Below are positions 47,201-55,641 of a DNA stretch of 64,000 nt, one piece after another. Position 1 is the first letter of the stretch, and the number at the start of each line of letters is the position of its first letter. A model generated the notes under the pieces. It was given only the letters and a program-made list of their open reading frames with translations, ran no database searches and was not told the DNA's origin. This DNA comes from Haloferula sp. BvORR071 (GTDB lineage: Bacteria; Verrucomicrobiota; Verrucomicrobiia; Verrucomicrobiales; Akkermansiaceae), in contig NZ_BATP01000057.1 of assembly GCF_000739615.1 (NCBI RefSeq), positions 1-64,000 on the forward strand, in the 5' to 3' direction. The translations under genes and the position numbers were made by a program.

Positions 47201-48175
47201 AGCGGAACGGGTTTCGGGGTTGAGAACAGCATTACGATCGGCGGTCGATTTGCGGAGAGCGCCTTCAGCACGGATACGGTCGGGCGCTTGCTGTCGAAAA
47301 GTGGCACTAGCGGTGGGGTTACATCGAGCCTGGGTGTCAGCCGCGACCAAACCTATGATATCCTCACCAGCAGCAGTTCCCTGAGCGGGGCTGTGAACAC
47401 GGCGAAAGTCCGGGCTGCCGACGGGACGACGCAACTGGTCTCCGGCCACTCGCTGCCATTCGGGGGCAACAAAGAGAGCGAGCTGGGTGTGGAGGGCGGC
47501 TTGCTGAAGTCCCACAGTGAGGTCGCCAACTTGGCCGATGCCTATCAAACCGTTTGGTCTGATGCCTGGGGCCGCCCTCGCCGGATTGAAAGCCCGTCGA
47601 CTTCGGGAAGCGGAAAAGAGGCCACCACCATCAGCTACAGCGATCCGGTGCCCGGGACGCATCGCACCAAGGTGACGGATGCTGCCGGACGGAAGTCGAT
47701 CAGCGAGGTCGAACCAGGTGGAATGACGAGCCGCCAGGGAATCGATATCGATGGGAATGGCCAACTCGACGAAGGGGACCGCTACACCACCTCCACCACG
47801 ATCGTGGAGTCAGGCAAGCTGAAGACAACTGTGACGAGCACCGGGATCACGCCGGCGCTTTCCGTCTCCACCTACGATCCCGCGACCGGGAAGTCGGTAA
47901 GCACCCTGGATGGAGGCGAGCAGAAGGTGACGCAGACTCCCGACTTCGGAGCTTGGAAGATGGAAATCGACCTCACCCGGGGGGCTGATGAGGAAGTGCT
48001 CAGCAAGACATTGAGCTACGATCATCTCGGGAATCTCGTAACCGCTGTGACCAGCGGAGCCGGGATCCCGGATTCCAACCTCGAAGTCAGCTATCGTGAG
48101 GATGGGAGCCGTACCGGGGTGAGCCTGACTCGGGGGGGGCGCTGGCCTCCATCGGCTTCAAGGACAACGGGCTGA
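44252..48175 (+). CDS. Giant RHS-repeat protein, N-terminal part
   Basis: A 1307-residue reading frame with signal peptide MTLLRRALALWAILFAASVAGA. An N-terminal domain of about 400 residues is followed by YD/RHS-type repeats (TTYTTYDPLERVVEYGW; LSYDHLGNLVTAV). The frame ends shortly after a run of eight G (48132-48139). Adding one G would join it to the frame that continues in the next entry through ALASIGFKDNGLINSIHDP. The intact protein would be about 2315 residues and would form the usual RHS shell for a C-terminal toxin. The ATG at 44252 is used rather than an upstream TTG. Confidence 0.85.
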   Translation: MTLLRRALALWAILFAASVAGAQNLSDLLISLQDRQLAVEQRQVAATILDNQLPGADDSIPSPGTISWGFSLPARPSMENLNRLTLEQRLGVLNRAAVEFERLKYEYLNLRGDDFENGSKVGALRKYLSDDFPPLARGTPENFNALVAQIALQTRSLRVLQWVYSPKQQYYYYSAYGPRAEELLPMALGPAEEFEEPGEFGDASSYVGDAVSLNSGFWGHSDGFMEASLSGQVTIGARLSTGNVGEGLGGHVAVLRRSAWSPATTLTPAASIATDSCYKVVGRGSNGEVALTAPSAAQFTVTGTWVEQDHGSVGVKEFVPSGYTDRAQYVAGDFTLADWEKSHERVAFNTGFGNGYVVIKNDSYAVFIPDFTRGIDRAEIVAVLENAAKVTAATGGDGAVSLNPAPSLLFGIDMGTGLESRSSGMLAVSVTRTQERSSSFAPLSDKGEGDLIYPFFPTYGNNSAYEGYTGPQRGFRFDFASHLRFAGPAEDFHVVYETVRANRGVELPHQGRMDPYYTTTSDNQSLFMCWDMPRIKQVVGRDLIANVSYQGHYAYTIKIYRRPTGEAGARTPGVAEDVKEENLIRTYSISNPAAGAMSYPAAAEKLEIVGDDVSYLIQRDKLDDLDDTLTFQTLSSSGGELYRKKIVSHKASDAGISKVEEWINGKPTGVRTFTSDWSWWNHRFPKTMSLSGGSLDMTYEAGTIDTSSLSPGTREGRFPTSLTVTSKNAGPSESYPPSSFTWSGAGLQLTAVRGRWSENTSASEQECVTIHKLDGSPYTKTWVTMPTDDEGRTLKVYSAPDGNSTSKEANAVNWTEIKYGSQVTGGLPGLPREVLRRDGGKTAYTWTLGTEEGAYTCQVDSGYSLGTGSARGVRTVSSVNARGYGIGSETFQLAGTASLKLAGTSVTAGQFTTWGAPKEVVEYPSGYTSSWTFDGVRERMESATDAFGNKTTYTTYDPLERVVEYGWKPAGSLTTSTGSLAYNSGTGFGVENSITIGGRFAESAFSTDTVGRLLSKSGTSGGVTSSLGVSRDQTYDILTSSSSLSGAVNTAKVRAADGTTQLVSGHSLPFGGNKESELGVEGGLLKSHSEVANLADAYQTVWSDAWGRPRRIESPSTSGSGKEATTISYSDPVPGTHRTKVTDAAGRKSISEVEPGGMTSRQGIDIDGNGQLDEGDRYTTSTTIVESGKLKTTVTSTGITPALSVSTYDPATGKSVSTLDGGEQKVTQTPDFGAWKMEIDLTRGADEEVLSKTLSYDHLGNLVTAVTSGAGIPDSNLEVSYREDGSRTGVSLTRGGRWPPSASRTTG
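48132..48139 (+). other. G8 tract at the RHS frame break
   Basis: Eight consecutive G lie exactly where the reading frame is lost. Nine (or six) G would restore one continuous protein. It could be a phase-variable slippage site, a recent mutation or a homopolymer sequencing error. Confidence 0.8.
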
Positions 48176-48195
48176 TCAACAGCATCCACGACCCG

Positions 48196-51100
48196 GTGTT
48201 AGAGGATCTGACGGTATCCCACACCGTCGACACCAGTGAGGAGAGCCTGACGGTGAATGGCACGAAAGTGAGTGCGGCTTTGAACGGGACCGCGAGTTCC
48301 GTTGGCGGAACCGGGGTGATGTCGCGTCAGGACTCGGTCGCGGTTGCGGGTTCGGGATTCAAGCACATCGTCGATCCCGTGGTGGGGGCATCCACCGAGA
48401 TTCTCATCAATGCCGCCGGGGCGAAGACGCTGCACGACTACGCGGCCGGTGCTGACCGCGGCATGAAATGGCTGCCCGGCGGATTGCCCTCCGAGATTAA
48501 CTTGGGCCGGGGGGGAACCGTCGAACTCGCCTACAAGGGGAATGGCGCGCGTGACCTTGAATCGATCACCTGGCCGATGGTGAATTCGGGGAACTGGGGT
48601 GGCTTGCCGGGTAGCAAGACGTTCTTCGGCTACGATGCCGCCGGGCGGGTCAATTCAATCTCGGACTCGTCGGGAACGCGCTCCCTCACGCACAGCGGCA
48701 AACATCTGACCGAAGTCCAGTGGCTTTCCGGAAGCATGACCGGCTACAAGCTGGTGAGGGGCTTTGATAGCAAGGGGCGTTTGAACAAGGTCTCCGTGTA
48801 TCGGGGGGCCACCAAGGTGCATGAGTTCGAACCAGTCTATACCGGTGCGGGCGATGAGATTTCCGCGATGGAAGCGGACGACGCCGGTTTTTCGGCGTCC
48901 ATCGAGCGTCGCGACGTGGGGGCCAGCGCGGATCGCACGCTTATCGGGTTTGCGCGCGGGGGGGTGGAGCAGACTTGGACCCGGGGTGTCGCCGGTCGTA
49001 TCGAGGGGGCTGATAGTAGTGTCGCCGGTGCACCTTCGTTCACCTATACCTACGACGACCGGGGCCGCCGCGAGACCTGCACCACCGGCGGAGACGTGTG
49101 GGACTATGACTACAACGGAACGGGCCAACTGACCTCGGCCACCCACGATACCTACGGGAATTTCAGTTACGGTTTCGATGGAATCGGGCGGCGTGCCGAT
49201 TATGGCAACGGGGGTGATGCCTTAAACCGCTTCCTCACGATGTCCCATTCCGGGCAGAAGGAACTTCTGATTGCTGCGGACCCGGACGCGCGCTTGTGGA
49301 TCAACGGTGTGGAGAAGGCCCCCTTCAACGGAGGCTGGGTTCATTCGCTTGGTAACCCCGCGTCGGTAGGCATGTGGGTGCCGTGGAAGGTGCGGGCGAT
49401 ACTGGAGGGTGAGGGCGATACCGGTGCCAATCCCGATGCCGAGTCGGAGCTGGCAGGTGTCACCTGGGTCCCGCCGGCGACCGAGACCTTCGGCTTCGAT
49501 GATGATGGCAACCGCCAGGATTCCTCCTTGTGGAACTATGGCTGGGACTCCCGCAATCAACTGGTGCGGGCGAAGACCAAGGACTACGCCACCGCTGGCG
49601 ATGGCTGGGATCTTTCCTTCGAGTATGACTCCGAGGGACGGCGCTTCCGCAAGACGGTCGTCCACAAGGGGACGAACAGCGCCGGTCAGATCTTCGTCCA
49701 CCGCGAGCAAGTGACCTTCGTCTGGGATGGCTGGGATCTCGTCTACGAACTCCACGAGGGCTCGGAAGGCAGCTTCGAGCGCAAGTATGTGTGGGGCCCC
49801 GATCTCAGCGGCAGGCCCGGTGGCCTGGGCGGTGCCGGCGGGCTGCTCCTGATGCGCGAGACCCGTGGCACGACATCCACCAACTACTATCCGCTCTACG
49901 ATGGCAGCGGCCACGTGACGGGCCTCAGCGACGCTGCCGGGAACCTGTTGGCCAGCTACGTTTACGGGCCCTTCGGTGAGTCGATCTCGATGAGTGGGAA
50001 GATGGCTCCCGTGAATCCTTGGCGCTACGCGACCAAGTACTACGACGCGGAAACCGGGCTCTATTACTTCGGGAAGCGGTACTACGATCCCGTGAGCGGG
50101 CAGTGGCTGAGCCGCGAGCCCTTGGGGGAGAGCGAGAGTTTGAATCTTTACGCTTATTGCCACAACGATCCGGTCAACCACGTGGATCGGCTCGGCTTGG
50201 ATTCCCATGGCGACCCCATCGACGCCGGATGGAACTTCCTGATGGGTGCGGGTGAAATGTATGGCGACTATCTCGATGCCCAGCGCGACTGGACGAAGGA
50301 GCTGGTGGTCGGCACCGCCCTGACGGTCTACGACAACTCCGGCATTGCGATGTTCGACTCGCAGGCAGCGGAGAGGAACAAGAAGAGGGCCGAGGGCGTC
50401 GTCAGGTTGGGGCTCATGTCGATGCCGGGGACGGCGCTTTTCGACATCCCGGGGCAGAGGGAGTTCGAGAAGCAGTTCGCGCGCGGGATTACCGGCGGGA
50501 ACGATCCTGGGAAGTCGAAGTTTTACCGGGCCACCTATGCCGGTCTGAATATCGCCTCGCTCGTCCTTCCTGAATTAAAGGGAGGATCGCTGTTGGGAGT
50601 AGAGTCAGCTGCCGCAAAGACAGAGTTATTAGGCGTTTCGAAGGCAGAGCTACTGCTGGAGGGGAACCTTTCGAATCCCTTGAAAGTGATAGCCGAGCCC
50701 GCTGCGATTGCGGGTGCTGATTCTAGACTGGCTGTGACGGGTAATACCGGAAGCAACGGGTTGGTGTATAATTTTAATTTCGCCGCAAAAGAGGCGAGTT
50801 TATTTGGTGAATTCGGTGTTGTCCCGGGGCGAGGTATAAGCTTGGCGACGCCCTCGGCGATCGGAGGTCGAAGCTATATAACATATGCCTTTAGGAATGC
50901 GGCGGGAGAAGTGGTGTATGTAGGTAGGGCGAGTGGAGCGGGAAGCCCGATTGAAGTTCTTGCGGCGCGACTTAGAAAGGGTCATGACCACTTCACGGTT
51001 GGGCTGACACCCGAAGTCGTAGCTACTCAAAGATCCCTTGTTGCAAGTCAGGGAGCGGAGGAATTCTTCATCCAAGGTTTTCGAGAGCAGGGCGCAAAAC

Positions 51101-51201
51101 TCACAAATATTGATGAAGCGTTGAGTTTCGATCGGGCAAGCCGCCAAGCCAGATCACTTGAAAAGATCGAAGCGTTTTTCGAAGAACTGTTTTCCCGGTA
51201 A
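48196..51201 (+). CDS. RHS protein C-terminal part with GIY-YIG-like toxin tip
   Basis: The frame is open from about 48140; the first ATG-type start is at 48196. It carries the rest of the RHS repeats and the RHS core (YYDAETGLYYFGKRYYDPVS, ending DPVNHVDRLGL near residue 670). The last 330 residues are variable. Within them, YAFRNAAGEVVYVGRASG, an Arg-His cluster (AARLRKGHDHF) and EEFFIQGFREQGAKLTNIDE match the layout of GIY-YIG nucleases. Base composition drops sharply from about 50560 onward, as expected for an exchanged toxin tip. Confidence 0.8.
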   Translation: MLEDLTVSHTVDTSEESLTVNGTKVSAALNGTASSVGGTGVMSRQDSVAVAGSGFKHIVDPVVGASTEILINAAGAKTLHDYAAGADRGMKWLPGGLPSEINLGRGGTVELAYKGNGARDLESITWPMVNSGNWGGLPGSKTFFGYDAAGRVNSISDSSGTRSLTHSGKHLTEVQWLSGSMTGYKLVRGFDSKGRLNKVSVYRGATKVHEFEPVYTGAGDEISAMEADDAGFSASIERRDVGASADRTLIGFARGGVEQTWTRGVAGRIEGADSSVAGAPSFTYTYDDRGRRETCTTGGDVWDYDYNGTGQLTSATHDTYGNFSYGFDGIGRRADYGNGGDALNRFLTMSHSGQKELLIAADPDARLWINGVEKAPFNGGWVHSLGNPASVGMWVPWKVRAILEGEGDTGANPDAESELAGVTWVPPATETFGFDDDGNRQDSSLWNYGWDSRNQLVRAKTKDYATAGDGWDLSFEYDSEGRRFRKTVVHKGTNSAGQIFVHREQVTFVWDGWDLVYELHEGSEGSFERKYVWGPDLSGRPGGLGGAGGLLLMRETRGTTSTNYYPLYDGSGHVTGLSDAAGNLLASYVYGPFGESISMSGKMAPVNPWRYATKYYDAETGLYYFGKRYYDPVSGQWLSREPLGESESLNLYAYCHNDPVNHVDRLGLDSHGDPIDAGWNFLMGAGEMYGDYLDAQRDWTKELVVGTALTVYDNSGIAMFDSQAAERNKKRAEGVVRLGLMSMPGTALFDIPGQREFEKQFARGITGGNDPGKSKFYRATYAGLNIASLVLPELKGGSLLGVESAAAKTELLGVSKAELLLEGNLSNPLKVIAEPAAIAGADSRLAVTGNTGSNGLVYNFNFAAKEASLFGEFGVVPGRGISLATPSAIGGRSYITYAFRNAAGEVVYVGRASGAGSPIEVLAARLRKGHDHFTVGLTPEVVATQRSLVASQGAEEFFIQGFREQGAKLTNIDEALSFDRASRQARSLEKIEAFFEELFSR

Positions 51202-51210
51202 TAAAAAACT

Positions 51211-51468
51211 ATGGATGCATTTATCTATTTCAAAGAACCGATGGGCTATGGACTGGACGAATTAGAAGACGCGCTGACCGACGCGTTGGGAAATGTCGGG
51301 GAGGTCACCGGTACTGGGACGGGTGAGATGGGGGCGAACCTCGATGTTGAGTTTTTTGAAGAGATCGGTGAATCCCGCGCTTTGGGGATCTTGCGCCAAG
51401 CGCTCGCTGCCTTTTCGCTTCCCAGTTCGTCGGAGGTGGTCATCGATGGTCAGAGGCACAAGCTCTAG
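51211..51468 (+). CDS. Candidate immunity protein for the RHS tip
   Basis: An 85-residue acidic soluble protein that starts 9 bp after the RHS stop. Its small size, acidic character (many Glu/Asp) and position directly after a toxin tip are typical of immunity genes. The sequence has an alternating ELEDALTDALG helix and a FFEEIGESRALGILRQAL helix. No named family was recognised. Confidence 0.6.
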   Translation: MDAFIYFKEPMGYGLDELEDALTDALGNVGEVTGTGTGEMGANLDVEFFEEIGESRALGILRQALAAFSLPSSSEVVIDGQRHKL

Positions 51469-51585
51469 CCGCCAGTATGGGGCAACTAGCTGTAGCGGTC
51501 GTGCCACCCGTATTGGATACTAGGGCCGGGAGAGCTTCTTGAGAGCCGGTCCGCATCCGGGGGCGGTGTGCCCGTCCGTCATGAA

Positions 51586-51903
51586 TCACCTTTTTCGTCC
51601 TTCGACCCAAGCAATCCACAACGGCTCCCTTGCCGCGTATTCCTCCGGTGTGAGGCGCGCGCCGGGCGGCTTGCCCCAGATGTCGACACACGCTTGCGCC
51701 CAGTTCGTCGTGCGCTTGGACGTGCGGGCTTGCCTGGGCGGGATGCCCTTTCTGCGCCGGTAGGCCTCCTGCTGCCCGCGCCGCCTCTCCCTCCGTTCGT
51801 CGTCGGTCAGGTCGAGGCGGGGACGACCGCCTTTCTTGCCGTGGGCTGCGCCCTTGATCCCGTGCAGCCCCTGCGCCTGCGCCACCTCCACCGGAATGTT
51901 CAC
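51586..51903 (-). CDS. Small basic hypothetical protein
   Basis: A 105-residue, strongly basic protein with a GGRPR AT-hook-like word, a charged helix (DDERRERRRGQQEAYRRRKG) and a C-terminal WGKPPGARLTPEEYAAREPL. It could bind DNA or RNA. It lies next to a perfect 52-bp palindrome and has no operon partner. It may belong to a mobile cassette. Confidence 0.45.
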   Translation of the reverse strand: MNIPVEVAQAQGLHGIKGAAHGKKGGRPRLDLTDDERRERRRGQQEAYRRRKGIPPRQARTSKRTTNWAQACVDIWGKPPGARLTPEEYAAREPLWIAWVEGRKR

Positions 51904-51986
51904 GGCGGCAGCCTACGGGCCGTGGGCGGGATCGCCAAGGGGGTTTCCGTCATTCCGTCAATTATGGTTGTAATAAACAAGGAAAG

Positions 51987-52038
51987 GGGCCGCGCGGAGG
52001 CATGGGCCGCTATCGCGGCCCATGCCTCCGCGCGGCCC
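51987..52038. repeat. Perfect 24-bp-arm palindrome
   Basis: The left arm 51987-52010 and right arm 52015-52038 are exact complements, with loop TATC. The arm contains GGGCCGCGCGGAGGCATGGG. On the minus strand it is followed by a T-rich stretch, so it could end transcription of the DUF268 gene. Its length is far beyond a normal terminator stem. Nothing else is supported between 51904 and 52262. Confidence 0.9.
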
Positions 52039-52262
52039 GGCTCCCTGCGGTCACGAAAGCCACTTGCTGCGGAACCCCGGGAACGCGCTTCGGGAGGCAT
52101 CTCCCATGCCAGGGATCGCCCGCTCGCGCTGCCAACTCCGAGCGCTTTGCGGGATCAAGCGCTGTCCTCGTCGCGTCCGGCGCTTCCGCGTTCGTGCCTC
52201 ACTTGTGCAGCTTGGCCGCACCTGCGAGATCGCTTTGAAGAATCAAGGCGAGCTGAGGCACT

Positions 52263-53045
52263 CTACGTTAGATGTGGCTGCTTTCGTGCCGCAATAATGC
52301 CGACTCCCAGCTTGCATCCGAAATGAGTTTCGATTTCAGCCGTACTACGTGCCGGATTCTCGATGAGTTGTCCGGCGTCATTGATCACCGCGAATTCCTC
52401 GATGGTCCATCCTTCTGCAAACCATCCGAGCAATGTTGCCGGGGCAAACACACGGTGCGCATTGAACTCGATCCGCTGCGGGCCGATTGGCGTGGAGAGA
52501 TAGAAGCGTCCGCCGGGCTCGACCATCGCCATCAATTGCTTGAGTCCCTTGAGATGGCCTTCGGGATCGATCGGATCACCGTAACGGCCGAGACCGAAGT
52601 GCTCGATGCTGTGCAAGCAGGACAGTGAGTCCGTGCAAGCGCGCCATTCCGCGGGCAGCTCTTGCATGATGTCGAGTTGGCGGAAGCGGACATTCGGCAC
52701 CTCGGCCGGTTGGGGGCGGATGTCGAGGACTTCCACTTCACGGAAGACCGCGAGGCTGCCGATGAAACCATCAAGGCGTGAACCGAGATCGACATGCCGC
52801 CGTGGCTGCGCCTCATGCACCCAGCGCGCCACGCGCAGGTCCTGTTGGAAATAGGCACCCACACCGCCGCTGCTGTCATCCCACTCGTCGAGCACTGGGA
52901 ATTCATCGCCCCATGCAAAAGTTGCAGGCAGGCCCGCGCGGAACTTTGCCCGGTCAGCGCGGAAGCGCGCATAGCCGCGCCATGCGGATTTCATCTTGCG
53001 CAGATTGATCCCGAAGCTGCGGAGGAGGGTGGGGAAGCGGGGCAT
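52263..53045 (-). CDS. DUF268 / SAM-methyltransferase-like protein
   Basis: A 260-residue soluble protein. The segment HVDLGSRLDGFIGSLAVF, then VLDIRPQPAEVPNVRFRQLD, fits motif I and the acidic loop of a class I methyltransferase fold as found in DUF268. LSCLHSIEHFGLGRYGDP and EPGGRFYLSTPIG are further DUF268 blocks. Members occur in surface-glycan clusters. It stands alone here, with no glycosyltransferase next to it. Confidence 0.75.
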   Translation of the reverse strand: MPRFPTLLRSFGINLRKMKSAWRGYARFRADRAKFRAGLPATFAWGDEFPVLDEWDDSSGGVGAYFQQDLRVARWVHEAQPRRHVDLGSRLDGFIGSLAVFREVEVLDIRPQPAEVPNVRFRQLDIMQELPAEWRACTDSLSCLHSIEHFGLGRYGDPIDPEGHLKGLKQLMAMVEPGGRFYLSTPIGPQRIEFNAHRVFAPATLLGWFAEGWTIEEFAVINDAGQLIENPARSTAEIETHFGCKLGVGIIAARKQPHLT

Positions 53046-53137
53046 GAGTCAGCGCGGTGTGGCGGGAGTTTGTGGGGTTCGGTGGAGCAGCACAACTTTT
53101 CTGGTGCATGTGTTCAATCGGCCCGCATCCTTCGAGT

Positions 53138-53180
53138 GCAACGCAGTGACCGCCCCACTGGGTGCGCGGGCTTTAGCCGG
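53138..53180. repeat. Degenerate half copy of the adjacent palindrome
   Basis: The words CAGTGACCGCCCCACTGGGT and GCGGGCTTTAGCCGG are a diverged version of the left arm and loop of the perfect palindrome at 53212-53267. The surrounding gap 53046-53308 has no supported gene. Confidence 0.55.
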
Positions 53181-53211
53181 CTTGGAAGGACGAGGTGCAT
53201 GAGGAGCAGTG

Positions 53212-53267
53212 ACGGACGGCCCACCGGGTGCACCGGTTAAAGCCGGTGCACCCGGTGGGCCGTCCGT
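53212..53267. repeat. Perfect 25-bp-arm palindrome
   Basis: The left arm 53212-53236 and right arm 53243-53267 are exact complements around loop TTAAAG. The arm includes GGCCCACCGGGTGCACCGG. A diverged copy of one arm precedes it. It looks like a dispersed hairpin repeat rather than a simple terminator. Confidence 0.9.
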
Positions 53268-53308
53268 GGGTCGGAGATGAAGCGGTTTTGGGGAGCTGTC
53301 ATTCTTCC

Positions 53309-54519
53309 TCACGGCTTCCCCAAGATCCACAGCACCCGGTCCATGGGTTCATCTGTTTCGGGGATGGTCTTGAAATACTTCGCGAGGTCCCCGGGTGTGG
53401 TGCCGGGCACGACCACCTGCTCGCCGGTCTTGGGATCGATGGACACGATCCGGCCTTGTCCCGGCTCGAATGCCACCTTGAAGGGATCGAAATTGATCGC
53501 CCCGGCGAGGATGTCCGGCAGATAGACGAGAGCGAAACTGCCGTCTTCCGCGACCGCGGTCATGGGCATGAACTTGGGATCCCAGCCGTCCTTGGGCGGC
53601 ATGATGAAGCTGTCGTCCCGCCGCAGCTTCCACCACGGCAGGCCTTCCATGAAATGCCGCATGATTCCCATCTGCTTGGCGCCTGGCAATTGGAGTGCAT
53701 CCTTCCAAGGCGTGCGCGCGTCCGTGAGCTGCGCGCGCTTTTCCGGATCGTGGAATTGCCAGATACTATGGGTGCCGTAGACATGCCCGCAGGCGCCGGA
53801 GAGTACGCTCCACCATGCCGCGCGGCGGACCTCGTATTCGCCGAACCACTTGGTCGGCTTGCCGTCCTTCATCAAGCCGCGGACCGGGTGGTCCTCGTAG
53901 TTCGGTTCTCCATCGAGCGTCGGCTTGAGCGCTGGTAGCGCCAGGTTCTTTGCGTTGAGCGTGTAGTTCGGGAAGACGGCGCGGCCGTGGCCGGACTGGA
54001 ACATGTGGAAGGAGAGCCATGCCTCATCCGGCCAGTAGTCGGAGGAGTTCGCCATACACTGCGGCATTCTCCGGTGTGAAGATCTCGGGACCCTTGCCCC
54101 ACTTCTGGTTCCACTTGTCACCCCAAGTCGGCAGCAGGCCGGTATACATTCCCCCGCTTCGCCGCCTCGCCGATCACCCAATCGATGTGCTGGAAGTAGG
54201 CCTCGCGCGGCTTGGTGGGATCATTGTTCTCCAGCGGCATCTCGCCATAGGCATTCGGCTTGTCGAATTCGAATTCCGCGAGTGCTACGGCGAGCACCGT
54301 GTTGAAGCCCTGCTGCTGCCGCGCATCGAGATAGACCAAGGTCTCCTCGCGGGTCAGGCGGTGGAAGAGTTCCCAGGCGGTGTCGCCGAGCAGGAAGAAG
54401 GGCTGGCCCTCGACTGTTTCCAAGTGCCGCTTGTCCGCAGCGACGCGGAGCTCGGGGAGGGGCTCAGCCCCGCAAATGGTCACGCCGAGAAGGAGCAGGG
54501 GGATCAGGCGCCCGAACAT
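53309..54519 (-). pseudogene. Secreted DUF4038 (apiosidase-like) glycoside hydrolase, decayed
   Basis: The N-terminal part (54519 down to about 54140) has a signal peptide and the DUF4038 start LETVEGQPFFLLGDTAWELF and FNTVLAVALAEFEF. The frame is lost at about 54148 (GEAAKRG then out of frame). After another frame, YTGLLPTWGDKWNQKWGKGP and NAAVYGELLR can be read. It then jumps to SSDYWPDEAWLSFHMFQSGHG with about 50 expected residues missing, which points to an internal deletion near 54040. The C-terminal collagen-binding-like domain remains intact to 53309. One insertion plus one deletion make it a likely pseudogene. Confidence 0.75.
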
Positions 54520-54577
54520 TTCACCGATACTCTAGGGGCTCGACGGCTTTTTCAGAAGGAAGATTCTCTTCTCTGCC

Positions 54578-55597
54578 ATGTGCGGTCTCCTTCCATTCCG
54601 TCTCCTGTCTGCACTGCCGCTCGTCGGAGTGATCGCATTGGTGCTCGCCCCTGCCGCTCTTTCTGAAGAGCCACCGCCACTGCCGGCGGCGCGCAGTCTC
54701 TCGCTGATCGCCTGGCATCCAAAAGGATGGGTGATCGATATCGAGAAGGATGGCTCGGGCTCGCTCCGCTACGGTATTGGTGAGGTGGAGCCCGCCACCT
54801 TTCCCGCGGGCACGGTTTCCTTTCAGCAAGTGCTCGAGTGGGCGGAGACCCGGAGACAGGTCGCGCCCAATCATGCCGAGAGCGTCATCACCGTCATCGA
54901 TCGCTCGGCAGAAGGGAAAAGCGAAGAACCGATGCAGAAGGCCCGGGCGATGATCGGCGACTTGCAAACGATCAGCCAGCAGATCCTGCCCCATCTCCAT
55001 GCCCGGGATGTCGCCGTAACGCTTGAGCTGCTGCGCGCCCATCCGCTGCTCCAAGACCCCGGCGATTTCAATTTGACCAAGGTCGTCGAAGCGGCGGCGC
55101 CACCCGCACCTGGAAAGGTGGCGCAGCCAGCAAAAGATACTGCGGTGCTGATCAGGATGACGCGTGAGGGGACGGGCTGGGAGCTCACCGTGGAGCCCGA
55201 TGGGTCGGGATCGATCGTCTTTGGCTCGCGCGGTGGGGACTGCGCCAGCTTCCCCAAGGGAACGGTCTCCTTCCAAGATCTCATCGCGGCGGCAAGGTCG
55301 AGCAGGCTTGTGGGCTTGTGGGATCCCCAGGCCGTTCAAGTTCAGGTGAGGATTTCGTCCGAAGCACGGGAGAGTCTTGGGGTACGCGCGATGTCGCGGG
55401 AATGGGAGGCAATGGGCAAGCAGATCTTGGCTCACCTAGAGGTCATGGAATCCTGGGAGAAGCACTTTGGGGAGCTGCTGGAGGAGCGGCCTTTGATCGA
55501 GGACACCACGGTGAAGCCGCAGTTCCAGAAGCGCACGGAGCGCTGGCCAGAGCCAAAGGCTCGGCCCGCGACACCAGTCGAGCCTCCCAAGGATTGA
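54578..55597 (+). CDS. Secreted two-domain hypothetical protein, family A copy 1
   Basis: A 339-residue protein with signal peptide. It has two related modules: GWVIDIEKDGSGSLRYG with PATFPAGTVSFQQVLEWAE (about 45-95), and GWELTVEPDGSGSIVFG with ASFPKGTVSFQDLIAAARSS (about 205-255). Each is followed by a helical segment. A Pro/Ala linker joins them. It is not a recognised family. Related copies occur at 55642 and 61373, so the family is locally amplified. Confidence 0.65.
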   Translation: MCGLLPFRLLSALPLVGVIALVLAPAALSEEPPPLPAARSLSLIAWHPKGWVIDIEKDGSGSLRYGIGEVEPATFPAGTVSFQQVLEWAETRRQVAPNHAESVITVIDRSAEGKSEEPMQKARAMIGDLQTISQQILPHLHARDVAVTLELLRAHPLLQDPGDFNLTKVVEAAAPPAPGKVAQPAKDTAVLIRMTREGTGWELTVEPDGSGSIVFGSRGGDCASFPKGTVSFQDLIAAARSSRLVGLWDPQAVQVQVRISSEARESLGVRAMSREWEAMGKQILAHLEVMESWEKHFGELLEERPLIEDTTVKPQFQKRTERWPEPKARPATPVEPPKD

Positions 55598-55641
55598 AGG
55601 GCTGGGATGGGATCCACCGATAATTCCGCCCGGCGGCGGCA

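Noticed and set aside
51568..52326. Plus-strand ORF of 252 codons over the small basic gene and palindrome.
   Set aside because: It reads through a perfect palindrome and the antisense of another gene, with low-complexity arginine/proline content.
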